From an uncultured Croceitalea sp. (lineage in GTDB: Bacteria; Bacteroidota; Bacteroidia; Flavobacteriales; Flavobacteriaceae), in the NCBI GenBank assembly GCA_947503285.1, contig CANNDD010000009.1, positions 62,001-126,000 of the forward strand: DNA of 64,000 nucleotides. The letters run 5' to 3'. Positions 8,740-18,635 of this stretch are shown here, piece by piece (the stretch's first letter is position 1; every line of letters starts with the position of its first letter). The notes below the pieces were generated by a model that ran no database searches, was not told the DNA's origin, and saw only the letters and a program-made list of their open reading frames with translations. The position numbers and the translations under genes were made by a program.

Positions 8740-11208
8740 ATGACCGATATAAAGATTATGGGAGAAGTAAAATTCACAAATTTTGACAATATGTCTTTGC
8801 AGGGAATCGATGAGGAAGCAGAATTGATCCCATTATTGACACCTGAGGATGAGGAGGAAATGAATAAGGAACATCTTCCAGAGACACTTCCTATTTTGCC
8901 CCTTCGAAATACCGTTTTATTCCCCGGAGTGGTTATTCCGATAACCGCCGGACGCGATAAGTCCATAAACCTTATTAAAGATGCCAACGGGGGTAATAAG
9001 ACCATAGGGGTGGTGTCACAAAAAGATGAGGAAACCGAAAATCCTGAGGTAAAGGATATTAATACACTGGGTACCGTGGCCCGTATTCTCAGGGTGCTTC
9101 AAATGCCCGATGGTAATACAACGGTAATCATACAGGGTAAGAAACGGTTTGAAATAGCCGAAGTGCTTACTGAAAATCCTTATATGACCGCGACTATCGG
9201 CGAGGCCCAAGAAACAAGACCTGATAAGGACGATAAAGAATTCTTGGCCATAATCGATTCCATTAAGGAACTGGCTTATAAGATTATCAAAGACAATCCG
9301 AACATTCCTAGTGAGGCGACCTTTGCTATCAAGAATATTCAAAGCAATTCGTTTTTGATCAACTTCGTTTCTTCAAACCTGAACTTGGGTATGGTCGAAA
9401 AGCAGCATTTGCTCGAGATTTCTGATTTACAGGAGCGTGCTTTGGCGACATTGAAGTATATGAACCTCGAGCTTCAAAAGTTAGAGTTGAAAAAAGACAT
9501 TCAATCCAAGGTCCGTTCAGATATGGACCAACAACAACGGGAATACTTTTTGCATCAACAAATGAAGACCATTCAAGAAGAATTGGGGGGCTTGTCTTAT
9601 GAAGAGGAAGTTGATGAAATGTCTGAAAAAGCCAAGAAAAAGAAATGGGGTAAAAAAGTGGCAGCGCATTTTGAGAGGGAATTGGCCAAAATGCGGCGTA
9701 TGAATCCGCAGGTGGCAGAGTATTCCATTCAAAGAAATTATCTTGATTTGTTTTTAGAGTTGCCTTGGAACGAATTTTCAAAGGATAAGTTCGATTTAAA
9801 AAGAGCGGAGAAAGTATTGGATAGGGACCACTATGGACTAGAGGATGTAAAGCGAAGGATTATCGAATATCTGGCTGTTTTGAAACTTAGAAATGACATG
9901 AAATCACCTATTCTTTGCCTGTATGGACCTCCTGGTGTCGGTAAAACATCGTTGGGCAAATCGGTTGCCGAGGCATTGGGTAGGGAATACGTGCGTATGT
10001 CATTGGGCGGTCTACGCGACGAAGCTGAAATTAGGGGACATCGAAAGACCTATATAGGTGCCATGCCTGGCAGGATCATTCAAAGTGTGAAAAAAGCGGG
10101 CACTTCAAATCCTGTCTTTATTTTAGATGAGATTGACAAACTTTCTTCAAGTCATCAAGGCGATCCATCGTCAGCAATGCTTGAAGTTTTGGATCCAGAA
10201 CAAAACGGGGAGTTTTATGACAACTTTTTAGAAATGGGCTACGACCTCTCAAAGGTCATGTTCATAGCTACCGCAAACAATTTGGGTACCATTCAACCTG
10301 CTTTACGGGATCGTATGGAAATTATAAACGTTACTGGGTATACGATAGAGGAAAAAGTGGAAATTGCCAAAAGGCATCTACTGCCAAAGCAATTGAAAGA
10401 ACATGGTCTGGCGGCGAAAGATCTAAAAATCGGGAAACCCCAAATGGAAAAGATCGTTGAGGGATACACCAGGGAATCCGGAGTAAGATCTTTAGAAAAG
10501 CAAATTGCAAAAATGGTTCGCTATGCGGCCAAGAACATTGCTATCGAAGACGAATACAATGTTAAGGTAACTAATGAAGATATTGAGAAAATTCTTGGTC
10601 CCGCACGGTTAGAACGTGATAAATATGAGAATAACGATGTCGCCGGGGTAGTCACCGGCTTGGCGTGGACAAGTGTGGGTGGTGACATCCTATTTATAGA
10701 ATCCATACTCTCAAAAGGTAAGGGCACTTTGAACATTACGGGTAATTTGGGTAAAGTAATGAAAGAGTCTGCCACGATTGCCATGGAATATATAAAGTCA
10801 AATGCTGAAGTGTTTGGGATAAGCCCCGAAGTATTTGGCAATTATAACGTGCATATACACGTACCCGAAGGGGCAACACCTAAAGACGGCCCAAGTGCGG
10901 GTATCACTATGTTGACATCATTAGTCTCTTTATTCACGCAACGTAAAGTAAAGAAAAGTGTTGCAATGACCGGAGAGATTACACTTAGGGGTAAAGTGCT
11001 TCCGGTCGGGGGTATCAAAGAAAAAATACTTGCAGCAAAAAGGGCACGGATCAAAGAAATCATTCTTTGTGAAGATAACCGAAAAGACATTCAAGAAATA
11101 AAAGCGGATTATCTCAAAGGATTGACCTTTCATTATGTCTCTGATATGAGCGAGGTCATTGCCATTGCCGTGACGAATCAAAAAGTAAAGAACGCAAAAA
11201 AGTTATAG
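8740..11208 (+). CDS. lon: ATP-dependent protease Lon
   Basis: This 822-residue cytosolic AAA+ serine protease degrades damaged and regulatory proteins. Its order is the LAN substrate-binding domain (~50-250), a coiled-coil linker, the AAA+ module with Walker [10 protein letters not shown] and Walker B FILDEIDK, and the Lon protease domain. The catalytic dyad is S719 in PKDGPSAG and K760 in VGGIKEK. The length is normal for the family. A second ATG six codons in (MGEVKF) could also be the start. It stands 34 bases before cmk on the same strand, so read-through is possible. Confidence 0.97.
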   Translation: MTDIKIMGEVKFTNFDNMSLQGIDEEAELIPLLTPEDEEEMNKEHLPETLPILPLRNTVLFPGVVIPITAGRDKSINLIKDANGGNKTIGVVSQKDEETENPEVKDINTLGTVARILRVLQMPDGNTTVIIQGKKRFEIAEVLTENPYMTATIGEAQETRPDKDDKEFLAIIDSIKELAYKIIKDNPNIPSEATFAIKNIQSNSFLINFVSSNLNLGMVEKQHLLEISDLQERALATLKYMNLELQKLELKKDIQSKVRSDMDQQQREYFLHQQMKTIQEELGGLSYEEEVDEMSEKAKKKKWGKKVAAHFERELAKMRRMNPQVAEYSIQRNYLDLFLELPWNEFSKDKFDLKRAEKVLDRDHYGLEDVKRRIIEYLAVLKLRNDMKSPILCLYGPPGVGKTSLGKSVAEALGREYVRMSLGGLRDEAEIRGHRKTYIGAMPGRIIQSVKKAGTSNPVFILDEIDKLSSSHQGDPSSAMLEVLDPEQNGEFYDNFLEMGYDLSKVMFIATANNLGTIQPALRDRMEIINVTGYTIEEKVEIAKRHLLPKQLKEHGLAAKDLKIGKPQMEKIVEGYTRESGVRSLEKQIAKMVRYAAKNIAIEDEYNVKVTNEDIEKILGPARLERDKYENNDVAGVVTGLAWTSVGGDILFIESILSKGKGTLNITGNLGKVMKESATIAMEYIKSNAEVFGISPEVFGNYNVHIHVPEGATPKDGPSAGITMLTSLVSLFTQRKVKKSVAMTGEITLRGKVLPVGGIKEKILAAKRARIKEIILCEDNRKDIQEIKADYLKGLTFHYVSDMSEVIAIAVTNQKVKNAKKL

Positions 11209-11242
11209 TATTTAAGAACATAATTTCTAGGTATTTTTAGAC

Positions 11243-11932
11243 ATGCGAAAAATTACCGTTGCAGTTGATGGTTTTTCCTCAACCGGAAAAAGCACTATCG
11301 CCAAACAATTGGCAAAAGCATTAGGCTACATTTATGTAGACACGGGCGCTATGTATCGAGCGGTCACTTTTTATGCCATGAACCATGGTTTCGTTTCAGA
11401 TGAACGATTCGATGAATTGGCAGTAGTCAAGTCATTGCCAAAAATTCAATTGAAGTTTGTTTTGAGTGGTGAAGCAGGCCAATCGGATATTACATTGAAT
11501 GGTGAAAATGTGGAACGTAAAATCAGGACCTTGGAAGTCTCACGTCAGGTAAGCAAAATAGCTACTATAAAAGCCGTACGTGACAAGTTGGTTGCTATGC
11601 AACAACAAATGGGCAAGGAAAAGGGTATTGTAATGGATGGTCGCGATATTGGTACCGTTGTTTTTCCTGATGCGGAGCTTAAGATATTCATGACCGCCTC
11701 TGCCGCGGCAAGGGCGCAGCGACGCTATAAAGAGCTATTGGATAGAGGGGATAAGGTAACCTATGGGGAAGTGCTTAAAAATGTTGAAGAGCGTGATGCC
11801 ATCGATTCCAATAGAAAGGTATCCCCGCTTCGAAAAGCAGACGATGCCATCGTTTTTGACAATAGTGATATGGGCCTTGAAGAGCAGTTTGAACGCATAC
11901 ACAACTTCGCCTTAAGGGTAATCAATCAATGA
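11243..11932 (+). CDS. cmk: Cytidylate kinase
   Basis: This 229-residue NMP kinase turns CMP and dCMP into the diphosphates. The P-loop is GFSSTGKSTIAK near the start, followed by VDTGAMYRAVTFYA, MDGRDIGTVVFPDA and the C-terminal ERDAIDSNRKVSPLRKADDAIVFDNS, all family hallmarks. The length is standard for the single-domain enzyme. It sits close after lon and is closed by a bidirectional terminator. Confidence 0.96.
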   Translation: MRKITVAVDGFSSTGKSTIAKQLAKALGYIYVDTGAMYRAVTFYAMNHGFVSDERFDELAVVKSLPKIQLKFVLSGEAGQSDITLNGENVERKIRTLEVSRQVSKIATIKAVRDKLVAMQQQMGKEKGIVMDGRDIGTVVFPDAELKIFMTASAAARAQRRYKELLDRGDKVTYGEVLKNVEERDAIDSNRKVSPLRKADDAIVFDNSDMGLEEQFERIHNFALRVINQ

Positions 11933-11993
11933 ATTCCAAAGACAAATCCGACCGGCTATAAAGGTCTTCAACCTTAAGATTGGAAAAATAAAA

Positions 11994-12023
11994 AAATCCC
12001 GTTGCGATAACAACGGGATTTTC
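11994..12023. terminator. Bidirectional terminator between cmk and the LysM gene
   Basis: AATCCCGTTG and CAACGGGATT form a perfect stem around a 6-nt loop, with A and T runs outside. It lies between convergent genes and can serve both. Confidence 0.85.
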
Positions 12024-12049
12024 TTGTCTTTAAAATCTAGGTAGCAGGC

Positions 12050-12430
12050 CTAGATGTTCGGAATGACCAAAACTTGATCGGGGTGAATCAAATCAGGATT
12101 CTTTAAGATGTTGGTATTGGCATCAAAAATCTTATTATATTTCATGGCATCGCCATAGTAATGTTTCGCGATTTTGCTTAAAGATTCTCCGCTGGCAACC
12201 GTATGCCTGTGATAAACAGAGTCATCACTAACCGTGATATTCGCTTTTACATCAGAAGCATTTTCGCCACCTAATTGTTTGATTTTATCCCACAATAAAT
12301 CCTTTTCGTAAGGTGTGTTTGCCTCACCTTTTATCTTTAATACGCCACCTTCTTCTGAAACGTCCCCATTTTTGATCCCGAGTTGTTGACCTAAATCGAG
12401 AACACCTTGATATTTTGCTTTAACACTCAT
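12050..12430 (-). CDS. LysM domain protein, Kbp/YgaU-like
   Basis: This 126-residue protein has a BON-like N-terminal part (about residues 1-65) and a C-terminal LysM domain (YHRHTVASGESLSKIAKHYYGDAMKYNKIFDAN...HPDQVLVIP). The pair resembles E. coli Kbp (YgaU), a soluble potassium-binding protein. There is no signal peptide, so it is probably cytoplasmic like Kbp rather than peptidoglycan-bound. It is a single-gene unit. Family membership is good; potassium binding is inferred. Confidence 0.85.
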   Translation of the reverse strand: MSVKAKYQGVLDLGQQLGIKNGDVSEEGGVLKIKGEANTPYEKDLLWDKIKQLGGENASDVKANITVSDDSVYHRHTVASGESLSKIAKHYYGDAMKYNKIFDANTNILKNPDLIHPDQVLVIPNI

Positions 12431-12550
12431 AATGTCTTAATTATTTTAATGGTTATCTTACTTGTAAGAACCAAGATAACCATAAAAGTCACATTTTTAA
12501 TGAAATTCGGGTTATTTGTTGGCGCTTTTTTTTATGAATATGGGTAGTAC

Positions 12551-12581
12551 TTTGTATAACTGGGAATTAATTGTATTTTTG
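12551..12581 (+). promoter_or_regulatory. Bacteroidota sigma-A promoter of rpsA
   Basis: A -33 TTTG (12551-12554) is followed after exactly 19 nt by TATTTTTG (12574-12581), matching the phylum consensus TAnnTTTG. Transcription should start near 12587, leaving a leader of about 105 nt before rpsA. Such a leader could hold S1 autoregulation, but I see no clear structure in it. Confidence 0.75.
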
Positions 12582-12693
12582 CACTCCTTTTTAACGAAAC
12601 ACAAGGGAAAAAAGGGATCGAAAAAAGAATAACGACTTCTACAGTAATCGTTTAACCCTTGTAAATCTGTAGAATACAAATAGTAATCAGCAA

Positions 12694-14556
12694 ATGGCTG
12701 AAGAGCAAAAAACAGTAGAAGCCACTGAAGCTTCGCAAGCAGCTACCGAAACACTTCAAGAGGTAGTAGAGACAAAAAAACAGGAAACACCGAAACAAGA
12801 CCCACAAGAATTTCTTGAAACCTTTGATTGGGACAAGTATGAAGAGGGAATTGAGCGTGTTGATGATACAAAGCTAAAAGAGTTTGAATCTTTAGTAGAG
12901 GAGAACTTCGTAGATACCGCAGATGCCGAAGTGGTTGAGGGTAAGGTCGTGCACATGACCGACCGCGAGGCCATTATTGATATCAACGCAAAATCTGAAG
13001 GGGTTATCTCATTAAACGAGTTCCGATACAATCCTGATTTGAAGGTTGGGGATAAAGTAGAGGTACTTATCGATATCAGGGAAGATAAAACAGGTCAATT
13101 GGTTTTATCGCATAGAAAGGCCAGAACTATTATGGCTTGGGATCGCGTTAATGCTGCCCACGATAAAGAAGAGATCGTCACCGGTTTTGTAAAGTGTAGA
13201 ACCAAAGGTGGTATGATCGTCGATGTTTTTGGTATCGAAGCATTCTTACCCGGTTCTCAAATTGATGTGAAACCAATTCGTGACTACGATCAGTACGTTG
13301 GTAAAACAATGGAATTCAAGGTGGTGAAAATCAACCATGAGTTCAAAAATGTCGTAGTATCACATAAAGCACTTATCGAGGCTGATATTGAAGAGCAGAA
13401 AAAAGAGATTATCGGTCAGCTTGAAAAAGGTCAGGTATTGGAAGGTGTCGTCAAAAACATCACATCATATGGTGTCTTTATTGACCTTGGCGGTGTCGAC
13501 GGACTTGTACATATCACAGATCTTTCTTGGAGCAGGATCAACCATCCAAACGAGGTTGTTGAACTGGATCAAAAACTAAATGTGGTAATCCTTGATTTTG
13601 ATGATAACAAATCAAGAATACAACTAGGTCTTAAGCAATTGGAGAAACATCCATGGGATGCCTTAGGTGATGAAATGAAAATAGGTGACAAGGTAAAAGG
13701 TAAAGTGGTAGTTATTGCAGACTACGGTGCGTTTATTGAAGTTGCTGAAGGTGTTGAGGGATTGATTCACGTATCAGAAATGTCATGGTCTACACACTTA
13801 CGATCTGCCCAAGATTTCGTAAAAGTAGGTGATGAGGTCGAGGCAGTAGTACTTACCCTTGATAGGGAAGATAGAAAAATGTCTTTAGGAATCAAACAAT
13901 TGACTCCAGACCCATGGACGGACATTACTTCAAAATACCCCGTTGGCTCAAGGCATAAAGGTATTGTGAGGAACTTTACCAATTTCGGTGTCTTTGTTGA
14001 AATGGAAGAGGGAATCGATGGGTTGATCTATATTTCCGATTTGTCATGGACCAAGAAAATCAAGCATCCTTCCGAGTTTGTAAACGTAGGTGACACTTTA
14101 GAGGTTGAGGTTCTTGAATTGGATGTTGAAGGCAGAAAACTAAGTTTGGGCCACAAACAGACTACAGAAAATCCTTGGGACAAGTATGAAACTGAATTCG
14201 CCGAAGGAACTGTGCACAAAGCAGCTGTAAGTGATATTGTTGATAAAGGCGCAACAGTTGTTTTCAATGACGATATTACCGGTTTTATCCCTTCTCGACA
14301 TATGGAGAAAGAAGACGGTAAAAAAATCACCAAGGGTGAAGAGGTTGAATTCAAGATTATCGAGTTCAATAAAGACTTCAAACGAGTGGTTGCCAGTCAT
14401 ACTGCCCTGTTTAGGGAACAAGAAGAGCGAAATGTAAAAGCGGCCAAAAAGAAAATGGCAGCTGCTGCCGATGAAGCTGCACCTACCCTAGGTGATGCCA
14501 ATTCACAGTTACAGGCGCTGAAAGAGAAGATGGAAGCTGACGCCAAGAAGAAATAA
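12694..14556 (+). CDS. rpsA: 30S ribosomal protein S1
   Basis: This 620-residue protein helps the 30S subunit bind and unfold mRNA. An acidic, Gln/Glu-rich N-terminal extension (~50 residues) comes before six S1 RNA-binding repeats. They are seen by recurring motifs such as GVFIDLGGVDGLVHITDLSW, GAFIEVAEGVEGLIHVSEMSW and GVFVEMEEGIDGLIYISDLSW. The C-terminus is Lys/Ala-rich. The long N-terminal extension is common in this phylum. It has a consensus promoter upstream and a strong terminator downstream, so it is a single-gene unit. Confidence 0.97.
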   Translation: MAEEQKTVEATEASQAATETLQEVVETKKQETPKQDPQEFLETFDWDKYEEGIERVDDTKLKEFESLVEENFVDTADAEVVEGKVVHMTDREAIIDINAKSEGVISLNEFRYNPDLKVGDKVEVLIDIREDKTGQLVLSHRKARTIMAWDRVNAAHDKEEIVTGFVKCRTKGGMIVDVFGIEAFLPGSQIDVKPIRDYDQYVGKTMEFKVVKINHEFKNVVVSHKALIEADIEEQKKEIIGQLEKGQVLEGVVKNITSYGVFIDLGGVDGLVHITDLSWSRINHPNEVVELDQKLNVVILDFDDNKSRIQLGLKQLEKHPWDALGDEMKIGDKVKGKVVVIADYGAFIEVAEGVEGLIHVSEMSWSTHLRSAQDFVKVGDEVEAVVLTLDREDRKMSLGIKQLTPDPWTDITSKYPVGSRHKGIVRNFTNFGVFVEMEEGIDGLIYISDLSWTKKIKHPSEFVNVGDTLEVEVLELDVEGRKLSLGHKQTTENPWDKYETEFAEGTVHKAAVSDIVDKGATVVFNDDITGFIPSRHMEKEDGKKITKGEEVEFKIIEFNKDFKRVVASHTALFREQEERNVKAAKKKMAAAADEAAPTLGDANSQLQALKEKMEADAKKK

Positions 14557-14574
14557 GCGTTGACGCCCAATCTT

Positions 14575-14610
14575 GAAAAGCCCTTGATGAATATTCATCA
14601 AGGGCTTTTC
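14575..14610 (+). terminator. Strong rpsA terminator, perfect 36-bp palindrome
   Basis: GAAAAGCCCTTGATGAAT is followed directly by its exact reverse complement and a T-rich tract. It begins 18 bases after the rpsA stop and insulates pyrR. Confidence 0.9.
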
Positions 14611-14617
14611 TTTTATA

Positions 14618-14647
14618 TTGACTTACCTTTAGAATTGCTTACTTTTG
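14618..14647 (+). promoter_or_regulatory. Promoter of pyrR-pyrB
   Basis: TTG (14618-14620), a 19-nt spacer and TACTTTTG (14640-14647) fit the Bacteroidota promoter pattern. The leader to the pyrR ATG at 14676 would be only about 20-25 nt, too short for an attenuator. Confidence 0.65.
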
Positions 14648-14675
14648 TAATTCAAATGCATTGGTTGTATAGCCT

Positions 14676-15215
14676 ATGAGCCAAAAACGACTCCTTTCTG
14701 ACACAGAAATCCATATCATTCTTCATCGTTTAGCTTGCCAGCTTTTAGAAAACCATCTTGATTTTTCAAATACCGTTTTAATCGGTATTCAACCTCGGGG
14801 CATTTATTTGGCGAACCGCTTGGCAAAACTTCTACAGCAAGATTATAAGGTACATGACATAAAATTGGGTTCCCTTGATATCACTTTCTATCGTGACGAT
14901 TTTAGGCGTGGTGATAAGATTCTTGCCGCAAATCAGACAAAAATTGACTTTTTGGTGGAAAATAAAAAAGTTGTTTTCGTAGACGATGTGCTATACACCG
15001 GTCGAAGTATTCGGGCTGCACTGACCGCGGTTCAATCTTTTGGCAGGCCGAAAGAAATCGAACTACTCACCTTAATAGATAGAAGGTTTAGTAGGCATTT
15101 GCCCATACAACCGAATTATAGGGGGCGCCAAGTAGATGCAATCAATGAAGAAAAGGTAAAAGTAATGTGGAAGGAAAATGACGGGGAAGATGCGGTTTAT
15201 TTAGTAAGTAGATAG
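14676..15215 (+). CDS. pyrR: PyrR: uracil phosphoribosyltransferase / pyrimidine regulator
   Basis: This 179-residue type I phosphoribosyltransferase has the PRPP loop VVFVDDVLYTGRSIRAAL. Its IGIQPRGIYLA and ELLTLIDRRFSRHLPIQPNYRGRQVD segments are distinctive for PyrR. In Bacillus the protein binds pyr mRNA to cause attenuation and also makes UMP from uracil. Here it is 3 bases upstream of pyrB, so the pathway link is clear. The very short leader leaves no room for a classic PyrR-controlled terminator, so the enzyme role may dominate. Confidence 0.93.
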   Translation: MSQKRLLSDTEIHIILHRLACQLLENHLDFSNTVLIGIQPRGIYLANRLAKLLQQDYKVHDIKLGSLDITFYRDDFRRGDKILAANQTKIDFLVENKKVVFVDDVLYTGRSIRAALTAVQSFGRPKEIELLTLIDRRFSRHLPIQPNYRGRQVDAINEEKVKVMWKENDGEDAVYLVSR

Positions 15216-15218
15216 ATT

Positions 15219-16145
15219 ATGGGTGAATTGAGTGTTAACCATTTATTGGGAATAAAGTATCTGAACCAAAAGGATATACAACTCATTTTTGAAACGGCCG
15301 ATCATTTTAAAGAGGTCATTAATCGTTCCATTAAAAAAGTGCCTACGCTCAGGGATATCACCATAGCCAATATTTTTTTTGAAAACAGTACAAGAACGAA
15401 GCTTTCCTTTGAACTTGCAGAGAAAAGATTATCGGCCGATGTGATAAATTTCTCAGCGGCCCAATCCTCAGTCAAAAAAGGGGAGACTTTAATAGATACC
15501 GTCAACAATATCCTATCCATGAAAGTTGATATGGTAGTGATGCGCCATCCTAACCCTGGTGCCGGTATATTTCTTTCAAAGCATGTCAACGCTGCCATTG
15601 TAAATGCAGGTGATGGGGCTCATGAACACCCGACCCAAGCACTTTTAGACTCGTATTCCATTAAAGAGGAATTAGGGGAGGTTGCTGGAAAGAATGTGGT
15701 GATCGTTGGCGATATTTTACATTCAAGAGTGGCATTGTCAAATATTTTTGCCCTGAAGTTACAAGGTGCAAATGTAAAGGTGTGCGGACCAAAGACCTTG
15801 ATTCCGAAACATATAGGATCATTGGGTGTTGGTGTGGAAACGAATCTTAAAGATGCCCTTGAATGGTGTGATGTTGCCAATATGTTACGTGTTCAAAATG
15901 AACGAATGGACATTAGCTATTTTCCGACGACAAGGGAATATACCCAACAATATGGAGTGGATAAAAAATTATTGGACAGTCTTGAAAAGAAGATTGTCAT
16001 CATGCATCCCGGACCAATAAATAGGGGAGTGGAAATTACGAGTGATGTGGCGGATTCAGATCAATCGGTTATTTTAAACCAAGTTGAAAACGGGGTTGCA
16101 ATCCGTATGGCCGTAATCTATCTTTTGGCCTCTAAAATTAAATAA
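15219..16145 (+). CDS. pyrB: Aspartate carbamoyltransferase, catalytic subunit
   Basis: This 308-residue enzyme joins carbamoyl phosphate and aspartate in the first committed step of pyrimidine synthesis. The carbamoyl-phosphate motif ENSTRTKLSFELA, the HPTQALLD motif and the aspartate-loop region MHPGPINRGVEI are all present. The length is normal. It is cotranscribed with pyrR. No pyrI regulatory subunit lies next to it, so a trimeric enzyme without the PyrI chain is likely, at least from this locus. Confidence 0.96.
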   Translation: MGELSVNHLLGIKYLNQKDIQLIFETADHFKEVINRSIKKVPTLRDITIANIFFENSTRTKLSFELAEKRLSADVINFSAAQSSVKKGETLIDTVNNILSMKVDMVVMRHPNPGAGIFLSKHVNAAIVNAGDGAHEHPTQALLDSYSIKEELGEVAGKNVVIVGDILHSRVALSNIFALKLQGANVKVCGPKTLIPKHIGSLGVGVETNLKDALEWCDVANMLRVQNERMDISYFPTTREYTQQYGVDKKLLDSLEKKIVIMHPGPINRGVEITSDVADSDQSVILNQVENGVAIRMAVIYLLASKIK

Positions 16146-16150
16146 CGACC

Positions 16151-16483
16151 ATGATTTTTGATAAACAAGGAACGACAACAACGGTTTTTCAAGAAAACAC
16201 CTCTTTAGAAACTTTTTTGAAAAATTTAAAAAAAGGATACGACGATCTTAAACATGATCATATCATTGTCAACTTATTCAGCTTTGAACATTTGAGTGCT
16301 GGTGATATCCTCGAATTTTTAGAACTATCGAACACCCACCGCAGTTTAAAAAAATCCTTTATTTTGGTTACAGAGAAGGTGTCCTATGATGAAGTTCCTG
16401 AAGAAATATGTGTAGTACCTACCATTCAAGAAGCTAGGGATATTATAGAAATGGAAGAGATAGAACGCGACCTTGATTTATGA
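16151..16483 (+). CDS. Small STAS-like protein coupled to ribonuclease Z
   Basis: This 110-residue protein has an alternating beta/alpha pattern (HIIVNLFSFEHLSAGDILEFLELSNTHR..KKSFILVTE) that resembles a STAS/anti-sigma-antagonist fold. It has no clear phosphorylatable Ser in the usual DLS motif; the matching place reads HLSAGD. Its TGA overlaps the ATG of rnz by four bases, so the two are translationally coupled. Annotations of relatives as ribonuclease Z appear to come from the neighbour and not from sequence. The function is unknown. Confidence 0.75.
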   Translation: MIFDKQGTTTTVFQENTSLETFLKNLKKGYDDLKHDHIIVNLFSFEHLSAGDILEFLELSNTHRSLKKSFILVTEKVSYDEVPEEICVVPTIQEARDIIEMEEIERDLDL

Positions 16484-17385
16484 AGTTAACTATATTAGGG
16501 TGTTATTCAGCCACTCCGAGAAACCTAAATAACCCTACTGCACAAGTCTTAGAAATAAAAAACCACTTGTTTTTGATAGATTGTGGTGAAGGTACGCAGT
16601 TGCAGCTCCGCAAAATGAAAATCAAGTTTTCAAGAATCAAGCATATTTTCATCTCACATCTGCATGGTGATCATTTTTTTGGGTTACCAGGATTGGTTTC
16701 GACCTTTAGGTTATTGGGTAGGGAACAAGAGTTACACATTTACGGGCCAAAAGGAATCAAGGAAGCAATTACCCTACTTTTAAAACTTGGGGATTCTTGG
16801 ACAAATTATCCCCTTATTTTTCATGAGTTGACCGGTACCACAAGCCAAACGATTTTTGAGGATGATAAGGTGTCGGTAAAAACAATTCCGCTACATCATA
16901 GGGTTTATACAAACGGTTTTTTGTTTCAAGAAAAGTCATCAGAGCGGACTTTGAATATTGAGGCTGTTTCAAAATTGCAAATCGATAAAAATCAGTATAA
17001 CAAAATCAAGAAAGGCCAAGCCGTTACCCTTGAAAATGGAACTGTCATCCCTAATGAGAAGATAACCTTTGACCCAGCAAAACCAAAAAGCTATGCCTTT
17101 TGCAGTGATACTGCATACAAAGAGGAAATTGTTTCCATAATAGCTGGAACGGATTTGTTATACCATGAGTCCACTTTTTTGGAAACAGAAAAACATCTTT
17201 GCGCAAAAACAAAACATGCCACGGCCAAAGAAGCCGCAACAATTGCAAAAAAGGCCAATGTGGGCAAACTGATCTTGGGGCATTATTCTACAAGGTATAA
17301 ATCATTGGAGCTTTTTAGGGAAGAGGCAAAGACGATTTTTGAAAATGTTGAACTTGCCGAAGACGGAAAATCATTTTTAGCTTAG
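16480..17385 (+). CDS. rnz: Ribonuclease Z
   Basis: This 301-residue metallo-beta-lactamase fold endonuclease matures tRNA 3' ends. The zinc motif is HLHGDH (within IFISHLHGDHFFGLPGL), with later ligands in CSDTAY, HEST and ILGHYSTRY. It is a full-length short-form RNase Z, and the GTQLQLRK segment is typical. Its start overlaps the upstream STAS-like gene. Confidence 0.95.
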   Translation: MKLTILGCYSATPRNLNNPTAQVLEIKNHLFLIDCGEGTQLQLRKMKIKFSRIKHIFISHLHGDHFFGLPGLVSTFRLLGREQELHIYGPKGIKEAITLLLKLGDSWTNYPLIFHELTGTTSQTIFEDDKVSVKTIPLHHRVYTNGFLFQEKSSERTLNIEAVSKLQIDKNQYNKIKKGQAVTLENGTVIPNEKITFDPAKPKSYAFCSDTAYKEEIVSIIAGTDLLYHESTFLETEKHLCAKTKHATAKEAATIAKKANVGKLILGHYSTRYKSLELFREEAKTIFENVELAEDGKSFLA

Positions 17386-17445
17386 TTAGAACAAAACCTG
17401 TTGATATTTTAACTTCTCCCATCTTTTGCAGAACTTTGAAGAACT

Positions 17446-18093
17446 ATGCAAAAAGACCTTAGCAATTACAGAAAATCTTACGAAAAGAGTGCTTTAATAG
17501 AAGATGCCATACTTGAAACCCCCCTAGAGCAGTTTCAACGGTGGTTTTATGAGATTGAGGCCTCGGATGGGGTAGACGAACCCAACGCGATGACCATTTC
17601 GACCATAGGACTGGATGGCTTTCCGAAGAGTAGGGTAGTACTTATGAAAAAATACACTTTTGAAGGCTTTATTTTTTACACCAATTATGATAGTGAAAAA
17701 GGAAGGGCAATAGCGGAAAACCCATCGGTGTGTCTATCTTTTTTTTGGCCTAACCTTGAAAGACAGGTCATCATAAAAGGGAATGCAGGGAAAATAGCGG
17801 AAAATCTCTCTGATGGTTATTTTGAGTCCCGTCCGGTCGGTAGTCAGTTGGGCGCCATTGCCTCTGAACAAAGTAGGGTAGTTGCATCGCGTAAGGTTTT
17901 GGAAGAGCGGTTACAAAAGTTGGAAAAAGAATATGAAAATAAAGAAGTGGAAAGACCTGAGAACTGGGGAGGGTATTTGGTAAAGCCAGTTTCCATAGAG
18001 TTTTGGCAAGGTCGCCCAAACCGATTGCATGATAGAATTCGATATACCCTTCAAGATGATCACGATTGGAAAATCGAACGCTTGCAACCCTAG
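17446..18093 (+). CDS. pdxH: Pyridoxamine 5'-phosphate oxidase
   Basis: This 215-residue FMN enzyme oxidises pyridoxamine- or pyridoxine-5'-phosphate to pyridoxal phosphate. The split-barrel FMN-binding core shows PNAMTISTIGLDGFPKSRVVLMKK, YTNYDSEKGRAI and the C-terminal dimerisation and substrate segment EFWQGRPNRLHDRIRY...W.IERLQP. The length and the end at ERLQP are exactly as expected. Confidence 0.96.
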   Translation: MQKDLSNYRKSYEKSALIEDAILETPLEQFQRWFYEIEASDGVDEPNAMTISTIGLDGFPKSRVVLMKKYTFEGFIFYTNYDSEKGRAIAENPSVCLSFFWPNLERQVIIKGNAGKIAENLSDGYFESRPVGSQLGAIASEQSRVVASRKVLEERLQKLEKEYENKEVERPENWGGYLVKPVSIEFWQGRPNRLHDRIRYTLQDDHDWKIERLQP

Positions 18094-18146
18094 TTTTGAA
18101 TATATGATAAAGGGATTTCAAATAATAATACCAAAAACCGAACCAT

Positions 18147-18632
18147 ATGAAAACAGTAGTATTTGTTAGGCATGGTAAATCATCATGGTCGTACAATGCA
18201 GATGATAAAGACAGGCCATTAAAGGAACGAGGTATCAATGACGCTCATTTGGTCGCCCGAGAATTCAAGAAAAGGGATAAGAAATTGGATTTTGTTTATT
18301 CCAGTCACGCCATAAGGGCCCTTCATACCGCGGTAATTTTTGTAAGAAACCTTAATGTCGGTTTTAAAAAATTTGCAATTTCAGATAGGCTCTATGACTT
18401 TTCTGGTGAGTCGGTTTTGAATTTTTTAAAGGGGTTGCCCGAAGCTTGTGATAGCGTAATGGTATTTGGGCACAATTACGCATTTACTTCTCTTGTAAAT
18501 GAGCTTGGAGATACCTATATTGACAATGTGCCTACCTCAGGGTTGACTGAAATTCAATTCGATGTAAATCAGTGGAGTGAGTTGAAAAATGGTACTACAA
18601 TTGAAACAATTTTTCCCAAAAACCTAAGATGA
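18147..18632 (+). CDS. Histidine phosphatase family protein, SixA-like
   Basis: This 161-residue single-domain phosphatase has the N-terminal motif VFVRHGKSSW (RHG catalytic His) and the second His in VFGHNYAFT. Short size and an N-terminal start at the RHG motif are typical of SixA, which dephosphorylates histidine phosphotransfer domains. It is followed 3 bases later by ppk1, a pairing that may point to phosphate or polyphosphate physiology. Its substrate is not known. Confidence 0.87.
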   Translation: MKTVVFVRHGKSSWSYNADDKDRPLKERGINDAHLVAREFKKRDKKLDFVYSSHAIRALHTAVIFVRNLNVGFKKFAISDRLYDFSGESVLNFLKGLPEACDSVMVFGHNYAFTSLVNELGDTYIDNVPTSGLTEIQFDVNQWSELKNGTTIETIFPKNLR

Positions 18633-18635
18633 CAA

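Noticed and set aside
9359-9781. 140-codon minus-strand frame inside lon
   Set aside because: Lon is certain on the plus strand and the antisense product has no recognisable feature.
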